A stretch of 64,000 nt of DNA from Alloyangia pacifica. Lineage in GTDB: Bacteria > Pseudomonadota > Alphaproteobacteria > Rhodobacterales > Rhodobacteraceae. Location: NCBI RefSeq assembly GCF_020524285.1, contig NZ_JAIVKX010000003.1, positions 409,195-473,194 of the forward strand, in the 5' to 3' direction. How positions within the stretch are numbered: position 1 is the stretch's first letter; the number at the start of each line of letters is the position of its first letter. Positions 16,654-25,561 of this stretch are shown here, piece after piece. The notes under the pieces are model-generated. The model did not search any database and was not told the origin of the DNA. It worked only from the letters and a program-made list of their open reading frames with translations. The translations under genes were made by a program, and so were the position numbers.

Positions 16654-17106
16654 TCAGCTCAGCAGGGCGGAGATGAGGGGAATCTTGTGCGGCGCGTCGC
16701 AGAGCGTCAGCAGCAGATCCGAAAGCTCTGGCTCATCGACCCGCTTGGCCGCGGCCTTGGGGGTGAACCACTTGCGCTTGCGTTCCTTGCGCTCTTTCCA
16801 GTCGCGCGAGAGCTTGTCGACGATCATCGGATAGACACGCACCCGGCAGTGCAGCTCTGCATCGTCGTCGAGCTGCTTGTGGTAGTGATAGATGCCGATC
16901 TCTTTCTTGCCGATGTGCCCCTTGGCGCCGGCTTCCTCGAGCGCCTCGATCTCGGCGGCGGCCCAGGGCTTCTTGCCATCCATTTCCCAGCCCTTGGGCA
17001 TGACCCAGCGCCCGGTGTCGCGCGACGTGACCATGAGCACCCGAAGCTTTCCTGACTTGTCCCATTGCATGGGAAGGGCCGCGATTTGCTCACCGAGTGA
17101 GGGCAT
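16654..17106 (-). CDS. Nudix hydrolase, diphosphoinositol-phosphatase-like subgroup
   Basis: A 150-residue Nudix protein. The Nudix box reads 'GWEMDGKKPWAAAEIEALEEAGA' in two parts (about 48-70): the EE of 'EALEEAGA' and the leading Gly are present, but the first Glu of the classical box is Lys and the Arg of REUxEE is Ile. This variant is common in alphaproteobacterial proteins with 'VMPKGWxMxGK', related to DIPP/Ap-n-A hydrolases, so activity is still plausible. The ATG at 17106 is taken because it begins the family N-terminus; the frame is open upstream. It is separated from the upstream cyd operon by a hairpin. Confidence 0.85.
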   Translation of the reverse strand: MPSLGEQIAALPMQWDKSGKLRVLMVTSRDTGRWVMPKGWEMDGKKPWAAAEIEALEEAGAKGHIGKKEIGIYHYHKQLDDDAELHCRVRVYPMIVDKLSRDWKERKERKRKWFTPKAAAKRVDEPELSDLLLTLCDAPHKIPLISALLS

Positions 17107-17245
17107 GAAGGGGATACCTGTTGGGGAAACTCGTGCCTCGTACGGAAGGAATGTAACCCGGATGTGACAACAGGCAATAAACGCCGGCAAGAGGGCCCGC
17201 CTGTCGGAAGGCGCCTTTCACCCCATGCCTGCGCTGAAACGATGG

Positions 17246-17269
17246 AGGGCGGCCCCGCAGGGCCGCCCT
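17246..17269 (-). terminator. GC-rich hairpin after cydX
   Basis: Perfect 10-base arms (AGGGCGGCCC 17246-17255, GGGCCGCCCT 17260-17269) enclose a 4-base loop, 22 bases after the cydX stop. There is no U-run, so it may be a weak terminator or an RNA-stabilising 3' end for the cydABX transcript. Confidence 0.5.
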
Positions 17270-17291
17270 TCGATACACGCATCCGGCGCGC

Positions 17292-17414
17292 TCAGCTTTC
17301 GCGTTCGGCCTCGGAGACCATGCGCGCATCGTCGCGCAGCTCGAGCCACATGGCGTTCATCACCGCGAAGAGCGCCGCCAGCGGAAGGCCGAGGATCCAG
17401 GCAAAATACCACAT
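17292..17414 (-). CDS. cydX: Cytochrome bd oxidase small subunit CydX
   Basis: A 40-residue peptide with the CydX signature: 'MWYFAWILGLPLAALFAVMN' forms the single membrane helix, followed by a polar tail 'LELRDDARMVSEAERES'. CydX binds CydA and is needed for a stable, active bd oxidase. It follows cydB by 16 bases on the same strand and has a strong AAGGAG ribosome site, so it is the third gene of cydABX. Confidence 0.93.
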   Translation of the reverse strand: MWYFAWILGLPLAALFAVMNAMWLELRDDARMVSEAERES

Positions 17415-17430
17415 CTGTTCTCTCCTTTTC

Positions 17431-18591
17431 TCAGTAGGCGCTGTGCGAGCGGTTCACATCGTCTTCGGTGACCTTGCCCCAGAGCACTTTGTAGACCCAG
17501 GCCGTGTAGGCGAGGATGATCGGCAGGAAGATCACCGTCGCGACCAGCATGACAAACAGGGTCAGATGCGACGACGAGCTGTCCCAGACGGTGAGCGAGC
17601 TGCGCGGGTCGACGGTCGACGGCAGGATGAAGGGGAACATCGTCAGCCCGACGCTGGAGATGACCCCGAGGATCGCCAGCTTCGACCACAGGAAGGTCGA
17701 GACCTCGAAGCCCTCGCGCAGGCCGCGCACCGCCATGAAAATTCCCACGAAGCCGAGGATCGGCGCGATCAGGATCCACGGGCGCTCGGTATAGGCGATC
17801 AGCCAGGAGCCCTCGTGCAGCACCTCCTTGAAAAGCGGGTTGGAGGGGCCGTCGGTGACGATCTCCGAGGTGATGTGGAAGCCGTCGATGCCGAAGGCCA
17901 GCCAGAGCCCTGCGAGAGCATAGCCCGCCGCGGCGATCATTCCGGCCACGGTGCCGATGCGCTGCGCGCGGAAGGCAACCATGCCCTTGGTCTTCACCGA
18001 CAGCCAGGCCGCGCCGTGCATGATCAGCATCGACAGCGACACTACCCCGCAAAGCAGCGCGAAGGGGCGCAGCAGCCCGAGGAACTTGCCGTAGAAGGTG
18101 CCGTCATACATCGGCATCAGGTCCTCGGTCAGGTGGAAGGGCACGCCCAGCAGCACGTTGCCCACCGCCACGCCGAAGAGCAGCGCCGGGGCGGCGCCGC
18201 CGACAAAAAGCGCCCAGTCCCAGCTGCTCCGCCACTTGGCGCTGTCACGCTTGGAGCGGTACTTGAAGCCCACCGGGCGCAGGATCAGCGCCGCGAGGAT
18301 GGCGAACATCGCGAGGTAGAAGCCCGAGAAGCTGACCGCGTAGAGCGGTGGCCAGGCCGCGAAGATCGCGCCGCCGCCGAGGATGAACCAGACCTGGTTG
18401 CCCTCCCAGACCGGGCCGATGGTGTTGATCACCACGCGGCGCTCGACATCGGTCTGCCCGACGAAGGGCAGCAGCGCGCCGACGCCCATGTCGAAGCCAT
18501 CGGTGAGGGCAAAGCCGATCAGCAGCACGCCGAGCAGCACCCACCAGATCAGGCGGAGGACTTCAAAGCTGATGAGATCATGTAAAATCAT
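17431..18591 (-). CDS. cydB: Cytochrome bd ubiquinol oxidase subunit II
   Basis: A 386-residue integral membrane protein with about nine helices. The N-terminus 'LRLIWWVLLGVLLIGFALTDGFDMGVG' type sequence (residues 13-38) is diagnostic of CydB, as is 'WEGNQVWFILGGGAIFAAWP'. It forms the heterodimer with CydA that oxidises quinol and reduces oxygen to water with high affinity. The start lies 5 bases after the cydA stop. Length is normal for the family. Confidence 0.98.
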   Translation of the reverse strand: MILHDLISFEVLRLIWWVLLGVLLIGFALTDGFDMGVGALLPFVGQTDVERRVVINTIGPVWEGNQVWFILGGGAIFAAWPPLYAVSFSGFYLAMFAILAALILRPVGFKYRSKRDSAKWRSSWDWALFVGGAAPALLFGVAVGNVLLGVPFHLTEDLMPMYDGTFYGKFLGLLRPFALLCGVVSLSMLIMHGAAWLSVKTKGMVAFRAQRIGTVAGMIAAAGYALAGLWLAFGIDGFHITSEIVTDGPSNPLFKEVLHEGSWLIAYTERPWILIAPILGFVGIFMAVRGLREGFEVSTFLWSKLAILGVISSVGLTMFPFILPSTVDPRSSLTVWDSSSSHLTLFVMLVATVIFLPIILAYTAWVYKVLWGKVTEDDVNRSHSAY

Positions 18592-18596
18592 GATGG

Positions 18597-20210
18597 TTAC
18601 TCCGCAGGCACATCGGCAAAGGGACCCTTGCCGTCATGGGTGCGCAGCCGGTGCTCGTGCCGCTGCATCCATGTTTCGGTTTCCTCGACATCCTCCTGCG
18701 GGCCCTTGCGGATGTATTTCAGCATGAGACCCATCTCGACGATGAAGAGCACGGTGTAGAAGAGCGCGAAGCCCGCGAGGGTGAACAGCAGGTCGCCCAC
18801 GCTCAGGTGCGAGGCCGAGAGCGCCGTCGGCAGGATGCCGTCCACGGTCCAGGGCTGGCGGCCGTATTCGGCGACGATCCAGCCCATCTCGGCGGCGATC
18901 CAGGGCAGCGGGATCCAGGCCACGGCCAGCGTCAGCGCCCAGCGCGGATAGTCGCCGCGACGGAAGTTGCTGAGCACGAAGAACAGCCCGGTGAGCGCGA
19001 TGAAGGAGAAGCCGAGGCCGACCATGATGCGGAACGACCAGAACAGCGGCGCCACGCCCGGCACGGTGTCATCGGCGGCCATCTTGATCTGCTCTTCCGT
19101 GGCCTCGCGCGGGTCGTCCACGTAGCGTTTCAGCAGCATCGCGTAGCCGAGGTCGGAAGAGCGTGCCTCGAAGCTCGCGCGCACCGCCTCGGGCGTGGCG
19201 TCGCGCTGTTCGCGGATGGTCATCAGGTCGTCATAGGCAAGCATGCCGGAGCGGATGCGGGCCTCGGATTCCTCGACCAGTTCGGCGATCCCGGGGATTT
19301 CCTGGGTCAGCGAGCGGGTGCCGATCAGGCCCATGACCCAGGGGATATGCACCGCGTAGTGGGTCTCGCGGGCCTCTTGGTCGGGGAAGCCGATCAGGGT
19401 GAAATGGGCGGGGGCCGGTTCGGTTTCCCACATGGCCTCGATGGCGGCGAGCTTCATCTTCTGGGTGTGGCTGGCCGAGTAGCCCGACTCGTCCCCCAGC
19501 ACGACCACCGACAGCGAGGCCGCGAGGCCGAAGGAGGCGGCGACCGAGATCGACCGGCGCGCCAGTTCGACGTGGCGGCCCTTCAGCATGTACCAGGCCG
19601 AGACGCCGAGCACGAAGATCGAGGCGGTGATGTAGCCCGCCGAGACGGTGTGCACGAACTTTGCCTGCGCCACCTCGTTGAAGACCACGTCGAAGAAGTT
19701 GGTCATCTCCATCCGCATGGTCTCGGGGTTGAACTCGGCACCGACCGGATTGACCATCCAGCCGTTGGCGATGAGGATCCACAGCGCCGAGAAGTTCGAG
19801 CCGATCGCCACCAGCCAGGCGACGATGCAATGCGCCACGCGCGAGAGCTTGTCCCAGCCGAAGAAGAACAGCCCGACGAAGGTCGCCTCGAGGAAGAAGG
19901 CCATCAGCCCCTCGACCGCCAGCGGCGCGCCGAAGATGTCGCCGACGTAGTGGCTGTAGTAGCTCCAGTTCATGCCGAACTGGAATTCCATGGTGATCCC
20001 CGTGGCCACGCCCAGAACGAAGTTGATTCCGAACAGCGTGCCCCAGAATTTCGTCATCTGTCGCCAGATCGGACGCCCCGTCATCACGTAGACCGTCTCC
20101 ATGATCGCGACGAGGATCGACAGACCCAGCGTCAGCGGCACGAAGAGGAAGTGGTAGAGCGCCGTCATCGCAAATTGCAGACGCGACAGCTCGACAACAT
20201 CGAGCTCCAT
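18597..20210 (-). CDS. cydA: Cytochrome bd ubiquinol oxidase subunit I
   Basis: A 537-residue haem-carrying subunit. His20 in 'ALYHFLFVPLTLGLS' matches the conserved haem ligand near residue 19, 'FVHTVSAGYI' carries the second conserved His, and 'HIPWVMGLIGTRSLTQEIPG' lies in the quinol-binding loop region. The quinol loop is of the short type. A GAGGAG ribosome site precedes the ATG. It heads cydABX, downstream of cydDC on the same strand, with a 174-base gap that holds an exact FNR-type box (20366-20379), pointing to induction at low oxygen. Confidence 0.98.
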   Translation of the reverse strand: MELDVVELSRLQFAMTALYHFLFVPLTLGLSILVAIMETVYVMTGRPIWRQMTKFWGTLFGINFVLGVATGITMEFQFGMNWSYYSHYVGDIFGAPLAVEGLMAFFLEATFVGLFFFGWDKLSRVAHCIVAWLVAIGSNFSALWILIANGWMVNPVGAEFNPETMRMEMTNFFDVVFNEVAQAKFVHTVSAGYITASIFVLGVSAWYMLKGRHVELARRSISVAASFGLAASLSVVVLGDESGYSASHTQKMKLAAIEAMWETEPAPAHFTLIGFPDQEARETHYAVHIPWVMGLIGTRSLTQEIPGIAELVEESEARIRSGMLAYDDLMTIREQRDATPEAVRASFEARSSDLGYAMLLKRYVDDPREATEEQIKMAADDTVPGVAPLFWSFRIMVGLGFSFIALTGLFFVLSNFRRGDYPRWALTLAVAWIPLPWIAAEMGWIVAEYGRQPWTVDGILPTALSASHLSVGDLLFTLAGFALFYTVLFIVEMGLMLKYIRKGPQEDVEETETWMQRHEHRLRTHDGKGPFADVPAE

Positions 20211-20365
20211 GTCAGTACTCCTCAGTGCATGTGGCCCCGGCAGCGCGCGATCACGCGCGTGATCCCAGCTCCTTGGCCCACAAAGTAAAAATCGAGGTGG
20301 GCGGAACTATTTACCGAACGACACCTTTCAGATGCCCTGCTACACCCGGCCATTGTGACAGCGGT

Positions 20366-20379
20366 TTGATCTGCATCAA
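20366..20379 (-). promoter_or_regulatory. FNR/FnrL box upstream of cydA
   Basis: The sequence TTGATCTGCATCAA is an exact match to the FNR consensus TTGAT-N4-ATCAA. Its centre lies about 162 bases upstream of the cydA ATG and just after the cydC stop, inside the only sizeable gap of the cyd cluster. In Rhodobacteraceae FnrL activates genes for low-oxygen respiration; bd oxidase is a typical target. If bound at -41.5, transcription would start near 20331 on the minus strand. Confidence 0.85.
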
Positions 20380-20384
20380 GTTCA

Positions 20385-22061
20385 TCATGATTCTGCGATA
20401 TAGCTTTTGAGGTCGATTACCTGATCGGCAGCCTCCAGCTCCGCCGCACGATGCGACGCCGTTACGATCGCCGCGTCCGGCAGAAATTTCCTCACACCTG
20501 CAAGTACTTGCCTTGCGGTCTCGGGGTCCAGCCCCTCGGTCGGCTCGTCCAGCAGAAGCAGCTTGGGGCGGCGCAGCAGCGCCCGCGCCAGCACCAGTCT
20601 GCGAGCCTGACCACCGGACAGACCAGCCCCACCCTCACCTAAAGGTGAACTCAGGCCGCCGCGCTCCGCGACGGTCTGCGCCAGGTGTACCGCCTCCAAC
20701 GCTGCCATCGCCTCGGCCTCGGTCAGCCCGGGCCGGGCCAGCGAGAGATTCTCCAGCACCGTGCCCGACACCAGCGCCGAACGCTGCGGCACGAGGGTCA
20801 GCACCTTGCGCAACTCACCCTCGGGCCAGGCGCCCAGAGGACGGCCCAGCAGGAGGATCTCGCCCGCCGTCACCGGCTCCAGCCCGGCTATGACGTCCAG
20901 CAGCGTTGATTTGCCGAGTCCCGAGGCACCGCGCAGGGCGAGCGTCTCGCCCGGCGTCACCGACAGCGAGAGGTCGTGCAGCAACAGCCGCGTCCAGCCG
21001 GGACGGGCCAGCGAGAGGTGGCGCAGCTCGAGCACCTTGCCGGTCGTCTCGCGCTCCGACTCGAACGCGCCCCTGAGAGGCGCCGCGGCAGCCGCGGGCG
21101 GCTCGGCCAGGACCCGGCTCGCGGCATCGCGCATGCGCCCGATCTCGGCCATGCCCCGGCGCAGCGGCAGCAGCGTCTCGCCAAGCGCCAGCGCCACGAA
21201 AATGCCGATGGCGGCGCGCGCCGGGTCGAGGTCTGTCTCGGCCACCAGCCAGCCGGCCAGCGCGAAGACCCCCGCCGCGATCAGCGTGACGATCGCCGAG
21301 AGCCCCTGCCCTGCCCCGGTGTCTATGCGATCGAGCCGGTCCATCGCGCCGCGGGCCTCGGCCTCGGAGCGGTCCAGCCCCTCACGCCAGCGCGGCAGCG
21401 CGCCCTGCAGGATCGCCTCGCGGCGGCCCCGGAACAGGCCAATGGCGCGGCGGCGCAGGTCCTGCGAGGCCGCCTCGGCCTGCGCTGACGGGCCCAGGGT
21501 GGCGCGCGCCACCCGCCAGAGCATCACGCCGCCGCCAAGCAGGTAGCCCGCCGCGACCGAGAGCGCGACCGCATGCGAGGTCAGTGCCCAGAGTCCGAGG
21601 AAAACCGCCGCATGGGTCAGCAGCGCCGCGGCGATCGGCAGGGCGAGCCGCAGAACGACCCCGTCGAGCGCATCCACGTCGGCGGTGATCCGGGTCAGCG
21701 CCGAGGCACCGCGCACCCGCCGCAGGTCGGCCACGGGAAAGCGCTCGAGGCGCTGCAGCAGCGTGACCCGCAGCGCCGCAAGGGCGCGCAGCGTGGCGTC
21801 ATGGGTCAGCAGACGTTCCCCGTAGCGCGCCGCCGCCCGGCCGAGTGCCAGCCCGCGCACCCCGGCGCTGGGGCGGAAGACATCGAAGGCGATGCCGATC
21901 CCGGCGATGCCCGCCATGCCGGTGGCGGTGATGAACCAGCCAGAGAGGCCGAGCAGCGCCGCCCCCATCAGCAGCACGAGGACCGCAAGCAGCGCACCGC
22001 GCCACATGGCAAAAGGATGCGCACGCCACAGCAGGCGCAGAACCTGCCAGAGCTTCAGCAT
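20385..22061 (-). CDS. cydC: Thiol reductant ABC exporter subunit CydC
   Basis: A 558-residue fused permease-ATPase. The N-terminal membrane domain has the CydC-type 'LSGWFITATGMAG' (about 39-51). The ATPase part has Walker A 'GASGLGKST', signature 'LSGGQARR' and Walker B 'LLLLDEPT'. With CydD it exports cysteine/glutathione to the periplasm, needed for assembly of cytochrome bd and c-type cytochromes. It overlaps cydD by 7 bases. Its gene ends 175 bases before cydA. Confidence 0.95.
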   Translation of the reverse strand: MLKLWQVLRLLWRAHPFAMWRGALLAVLVLLMGAALLGLSGWFITATGMAGIAGIGIAFDVFRPSAGVRGLALGRAAARYGERLLTHDATLRALAALRVTLLQRLERFPVADLRRVRGASALTRITADVDALDGVVLRLALPIAAALLTHAAVFLGLWALTSHAVALSVAAGYLLGGGVMLWRVARATLGPSAQAEAASQDLRRRAIGLFRGRREAILQGALPRWREGLDRSEAEARGAMDRLDRIDTGAGQGLSAIVTLIAAGVFALAGWLVAETDLDPARAAIGIFVALALGETLLPLRRGMAEIGRMRDAASRVLAEPPAAAAAPLRGAFESERETTGKVLELRHLSLARPGWTRLLLHDLSLSVTPGETLALRGASGLGKSTLLDVIAGLEPVTAGEILLLGRPLGAWPEGELRKVLTLVPQRSALVSGTVLENLSLARPGLTEAEAMAALEAVHLAQTVAERGGLSSPLGEGGAGLSGGQARRLVLARALLRRPKLLLLDEPTEGLDPETARQVLAGVRKFLPDAAIVTASHRAAELEAADQVIDLKSYIAES

Positions 22062-23728
22062 GGGGCGGCCTCCAGATCGACGATGCGGCCCATGGCCCCG
22101 GCCAACGCCGCGTCATGAGTGGCGACGATCACCGTGCGCCCTTCCGCGGCGAGCCCCTGCAGCACCTCGATGATCGCGGCGCCGGTGGTGATGTCGAGAT
22201 CGGCGGTGGGCTCGTCGGCGAGGATCACCTCGGCGCCCCGGATCAGGGCGCGGGCCAGCAGCAGCCGCCGCGCCTCGCCGCCAGAGACCCCTGCCCCGCT
22301 TTCGCCGAGCACGGTCTCCAGTCCCTCCGGCAGCGCCGCGACGATGCGCTCGGCCCGGGCGCGGCGCAGCGACTCGGGCGGGACATCGCCCGCCGGGTCG
22401 CCGGTCAGGAAAGCGCGAAGGGTCATGTCCGGGATATGCACCTGCTGCGGGACATAGGCGATGCGGGCACGCCAGGCGTCGGCATTGTCGTGGTCCAGCA
22501 CCTGCCCCGCGACCCGCACCTGCCCCTGGTCCGGCACCAGCAGCCCGGCGATCAGGTCGAACGCGGTGGATTTGCCCACCCCGCTCGGCCCGCGCAGCGC
22601 CAACGACTCGCCCGGGGCCACGTGGACATCCGGCAGCGCCACGCGCTGCGACCCGCGCAGGACCTGCACCCCGGCCAGTGCCACCGAGGCCGGGCCGGGC
22701 AAGGGCGCGACTTCGGCCCCCTGCCCCAGCACCGGCGCCCTCTCCGACGCGTCGATCGCGGCGAGGTCCTCCGCCACCGCCTCGGCCGCAGCCTTGTCAT
22801 GCCAGGCCGCGGCGAGGTCGCGCAGCGGCTGGAAGAAGTCCGGCGCCAGCAGCAGCAGGAACAGACCCTGGAACAGCGTCAGCCCCGGCCCGAAGAGGCC
22901 CCAGGTGCCGATGGTGATCTCTCCGAGCAGCGAGAAGCCGACATAGACCGCCACCATGGCCACCCCCAGCGCGGAGAAAAGCTCGAGCACCGTCGAGGAC
23001 AGGAAGGCCACCCGCAGCACTGCCATGGTGCGCTCCCGCAGCCCCTCGGCGCGGGCCGTGAACTCGGCGCGCGACGCTTCGGCAGCATTCAAAAGCAGCA
23101 GGTCCGGCAGCGCCGAGATGCGGTCGATCAGCAGCGTGTTCATCGCCCCGACCTCGACCATCTGCTTGCGGCTCGCCTCCTGCGCGGCCATGCCGACCAG
23201 CGCCATGAAGAGCGGGATCAGTGGCCCGGCCACCAGCAGCACCAGCCCCGCCGCCCAGGAGATCGGCAGGATCACGGCAAGATAGAGGACGGGCAGCAGC
23301 CGCGCCCGCGCCATGGCCGGGCGGAAGCGGGTGATCCACGGGCCCAGCGCCGCCAGTTTCTCGGTCAGCAGAGCGGCGAGCGCCGCCGAGGAAGTGCCGC
23401 CCATGCGCAGCGACTCGCGGTCCAGCAGCGCCTGCCTGCGGGCGTGCAAGGTCTCGTCCGCGGCGCGATAGGCGAGCCGGGCCGCACGGCGCTCGCCCCA
23501 GCCGCGCAGCAGCCCGAGCAGCGCGAAAGCCAGCGCCATCGAGAGCGTGCGCGACAGCGGCGCCCCCTCGACCCATCCGGCGATGCCCCAGGCGAGCGCG
23601 GCGGCCTGCGGCAACCAGAGCGCGGCGGCGAGGGCAGAGAGGCGCGAGGACTGGCGCAACTGGCGCTGCGCGCCGGGGCCAAGCAGGCTCTCGGCCCGGG
23701 TCCGCGTCGGCTCGGGGGCGGAAGACAT
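22055..23728 (-). CDS. cydD: Thiol reductant ABC exporter subunit CydD
   Basis: A 557-residue fused permease-ATPase. Membrane helices occupy residues ~30-310. Walker A 'GPSGVGKST' is at 380-388, followed by signature 'VSGGEARR' and Walker B 'VILADEPT'. Partner of CydC, forming the heterodimeric exporter. It is the first gene of cydDC and is preceded by GGAG and by a short perfect inverted repeat (23739-23757), a possible operator. N-terminal charged extension is normal for CydD. Confidence 0.95.
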   Translation of the reverse strand: MSSAPEPTRTRAESLLGPGAQRQLRQSSRLSALAAALWLPQAAALAWGIAGWVEGAPLSRTLSMALAFALLGLLRGWGERRAARLAYRAADETLHARRQALLDRESLRMGGTSSAALAALLTEKLAALGPWITRFRPAMARARLLPVLYLAVILPISWAAGLVLLVAGPLIPLFMALVGMAAQEASRKQMVEVGAMNTLLIDRISALPDLLLLNAAEASRAEFTARAEGLRERTMAVLRVAFLSSTVLELFSALGVAMVAVYVGFSLLGEITIGTWGLFGPGLTLFQGLFLLLLAPDFFQPLRDLAAAWHDKAAAEAVAEDLAAIDASERAPVLGQGAEVAPLPGPASVALAGVQVLRGSQRVALPDVHVAPGESLALRGPSGVGKSTAFDLIAGLLVPDQGQVRVAGQVLDHDNADAWRARIAYVPQQVHIPDMTLRAFLTGDPAGDVPPESLRRARAERIVAALPEGLETVLGESGAGVSGGEARRLLLARALIRGAEVILADEPTADLDITTGAAIIEVLQGLAAEGRTVIVATHDAALAGAMGRIVDLEAAPC

Positions 23729-23738
23729 GGCGGCTCCA

Positions 23739-23757
23739 CGAGAAAATCCGTTTCTCG
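23739..23757 (-). promoter_or_regulatory. Inverted repeat just upstream of cydD
   Basis: CGAGAAA (23739-23745) and TTTCTCG (23751-23757) form a perfect 7-base inverted repeat with a 5-base spacer, ending 11 bases before the cydD ATG. It could be an operator or a small leader hairpin. No matching regulator gene lies next to it. Confidence 0.4.
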
Positions 23758-23980
23758 CTCAATGAGATAGGGGATGACCGCAAGTTGCAAGCCCCAGCCG
23801 CGCCGCGCGTCACTCTGCCGCCGCGCCGCGGCGCCCACTGGCGTGGCGGCCCGGAGAAAGGCGGTCGAAAGCGCGGCACCGGAGATTGCGCGGCGCCACC
23901 GCCCGTGCCACGCTGCCCGCATCAGACCGACAGGAGATTTTCCCGATGCCCCAGCCCCATACCCGCAAGGGAGCCCGGAC

Positions 23981-24541
23981 ATGAGCGCGCTTGCCGACGT
24001 CCTGTCGCAGATCGATTCCGCCAATGCCCAGGATCCCAACCGCGAAGAGGGCCAGCCCGCCGCGCTGCTCTACGGCGAGCGCATGAGTTCGGAACTGGCC
24101 CGGCTCTTCCCCGAGGCCTCCGAGGTGCTGCAGATCGCCGCGCGCGGCCAGCACGTCGAGCGCTGGCTGCTGCCGCGCGATTCCTATCCCATGGACCGCC
24201 CCGGCTATTTTGCCTGGCGCAAGGAGCAGGGCCGCCGCCACGGCGCGCGGCTTGCCGGGATGATGGCAAAGGCGGGCTATGATGCCGCCGCGCAGGAGCG
24301 CGTGGGCGTGCTGCTGCGCAAGGAGGGAATCAAGCGCGACGCCGAGGTGCAGGCACTGGAGGACGTGATCTGCTTCACCTTCCTCAAGTGGTACTTCTCG
24401 CCCTTCGCCGAGGGCCGCGACGCCGACGGTCTGCAGCGCATCGTCGAGAAGACCGCGCTGAAGATGTCGCCCGCGGGCCGCGCGCGGGTGCTGCAGGAGT
24501 TCGACCTGCCCGATCCCCTTGCCGAAGCCTTCCGCGACTGA
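23981..24541 (+). CDS. DUF4202 family protein
   Basis: A 186-residue soluble protein of the DUF4202 family. Typical segments are 'LQIAARGQHVERWLLPRDSYPMDRPGYF' split around residues 51-75, 'WRKEQGRRHG', and 'VICFTFLKWYFSPFA' (about 129-143). The conserved His and Asp spacing (ARGQHVERW ... LEDV) resembles an HD-like helical fold, so metal-dependent hydrolysis is possible but not shown. It often neighbours sulfur or sirohaem genes, and here precedes a CbiX-like chelatase on the same strand (92-base gap). The frame is open far upstream, but the ATG at 23981 has GGGAG and starts the conserved part. Confidence 0.85.
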   Translation: MSALADVLSQIDSANAQDPNREEGQPAALLYGERMSSELARLFPEASEVLQIAARGQHVERWLLPRDSYPMDRPGYFAWRKEQGRRHGARLAGMMAKAGYDAAAQERVGVLLRKEGIKRDAEVQALEDVICFTFLKWYFSPFAEGRDADGLQRIVEKTALKMSPAGRARVLQEFDLPDPLAEAFRD

Positions 24542-24633
24542 TCCCCTGCGCCTTCGACGCAGCCTGCAAGTGTTTTCGGACGCTCTTGCGGCGCTAGGTT
24601 GCGCCGCACCACAGACTATCGAGACCTGAGAAC

Positions 24634-25329
24634 ATGACCCGATCCGCCCTCATCGTCGCCCATGGCAGCCCCTCCGACCCCGATCCGCAGGAAACGGCCC
24701 TGAAGGACCTCGCGGCGCGCGTCGGGGCGTTGCTGCCCGGCTGGCGCATCGGCGGCGCCACGCTGGCCAAGGAGGGGGCGTTCGATGCCGCAGTGGCGGA
24801 TCTGGGCACGCCCTGGGTCTACCCCTATTTCATGGCGCGCGGCTATTTCACCAAGAAGGTGCTCGCCGAGCGTGCCGACCCGGCCGGCCTGCGGGTGCTG
24901 GAACCATTCGGCACCGAACCCGCCCTGGTGACCAGCGCCGCGCATGCGCTGCAGCGCGAACTTGATGCCAAGGGCTGGCAGCCGGCAGACACCGCCTTGC
25001 TCGTCGCGGCCCATGGCAGCGCCGTGTCCCGCACCAGTGCCGAAAGCGCCCGCGATTTTGCCGCCGCCCTGAAGGCCGAGATGGGATTCGCCGAGGCCCG
25101 CGCGGGCTACGTGGAAGAGCCGCCCTTCCTGAACGAGTCGGCCCGGGGGCTCGGCCAGGCAATCTGCCTGCCGCAATTCGCGCTCAACGCGGGCCACATG
25201 CTCGAGGACGTGCCGCAGGCTCTGGCCGAGGCGGGTTTCGCCGGCCCCGTGCTGCCAGCCTTTATCGACTGGCCGGAAACCCCCGAGCTGATCGCGCAAA
25301 GCCTTGAAACACAGGCAGACTCCGGCTGA
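24634..25329 (+). CDS. CbiX-like sirohydrochlorin chelatase family protein
   Basis: A 231-residue protein with two tandem chelatase half-domains. The metal-binding 'VAHGSPSD' (His10) and a second 'VAAHGSAVSR' (about 128-137) mark the two halves; 'YPYFMARGYFTKK' fits the family. It would insert Fe2+ (sirohaem) or Co2+ (cobalamin) into sirohydrochlorin; the metal cannot be told from sequence. No cobalamin genes are adjacent. It is followed by a strong terminator. Confidence 0.85.
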   Translation: MTRSALIVAHGSPSDPDPQETALKDLAARVGALLPGWRIGGATLAKEGAFDAAVADLGTPWVYPYFMARGYFTKKVLAERADPAGLRVLEPFGTEPALVTSAAHALQRELDAKGWQPADTALLVAAHGSAVSRTSAESARDFAAALKAEMGFAEARAGYVEEPPFLNESARGLGQAICLPQFALNAGHMLEDVPQALAEAGFAGPVLPAFIDWPETPELIAQSLETQADSG

Positions 25330-25360
25330 CTCCTCGGCCTTTCGCAGAGGGCGAAAGCAC

Positions 25361-25400
25361 AAAAAAAGAAGGCCACCGCACTGCGGTGGCCTTCTTTTTT
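25361..25400. terminator. Strong bidirectional terminator
   Basis: A-run, 13-base arms (GAAGGCCACCGCA and TGCGGTGGCCTTC, one to three loop bases) and a T-run of six form a symmetrical rho-independent terminator. It serves the chelatase gene on the plus strand and tRNA-Arg on the minus strand. Confidence 0.93.
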
Positions 25401-25419
25401 GCCGTCCCCCGGTGGGGAG

Positions 25420-25496
25420 TGGCGGACCGAGGAGGATTCGAACCCCCGACCCCTTGATTCGTAGTCAAGTACTCTATCCAGCTGAGCTATCGGTCC
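25420..25496 (-). tRNA. tRNA-Arg(ACG)
   Basis: A 77-base tRNA with an encoded CCA. The acceptor stem is GGACCGA/TCGGTCC with discriminator G; the D arm is GCTCAGCTGGATAGAG; the anticodon loop is CTACGAA between CTTGA and TCAAG, giving anticodon ACG; the T arm contains GGTTCGAATCC. A34 is the TadA substrate, and tadA is at 4332-4787. Confidence 0.97.
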
Positions 25497-25561
25497 GTGA
25501 GGGCGGGGTTTAGAGTTTGTTCGAAGGATGCGCAAGAGAGATTTCGAAAAAACTTCCAACC

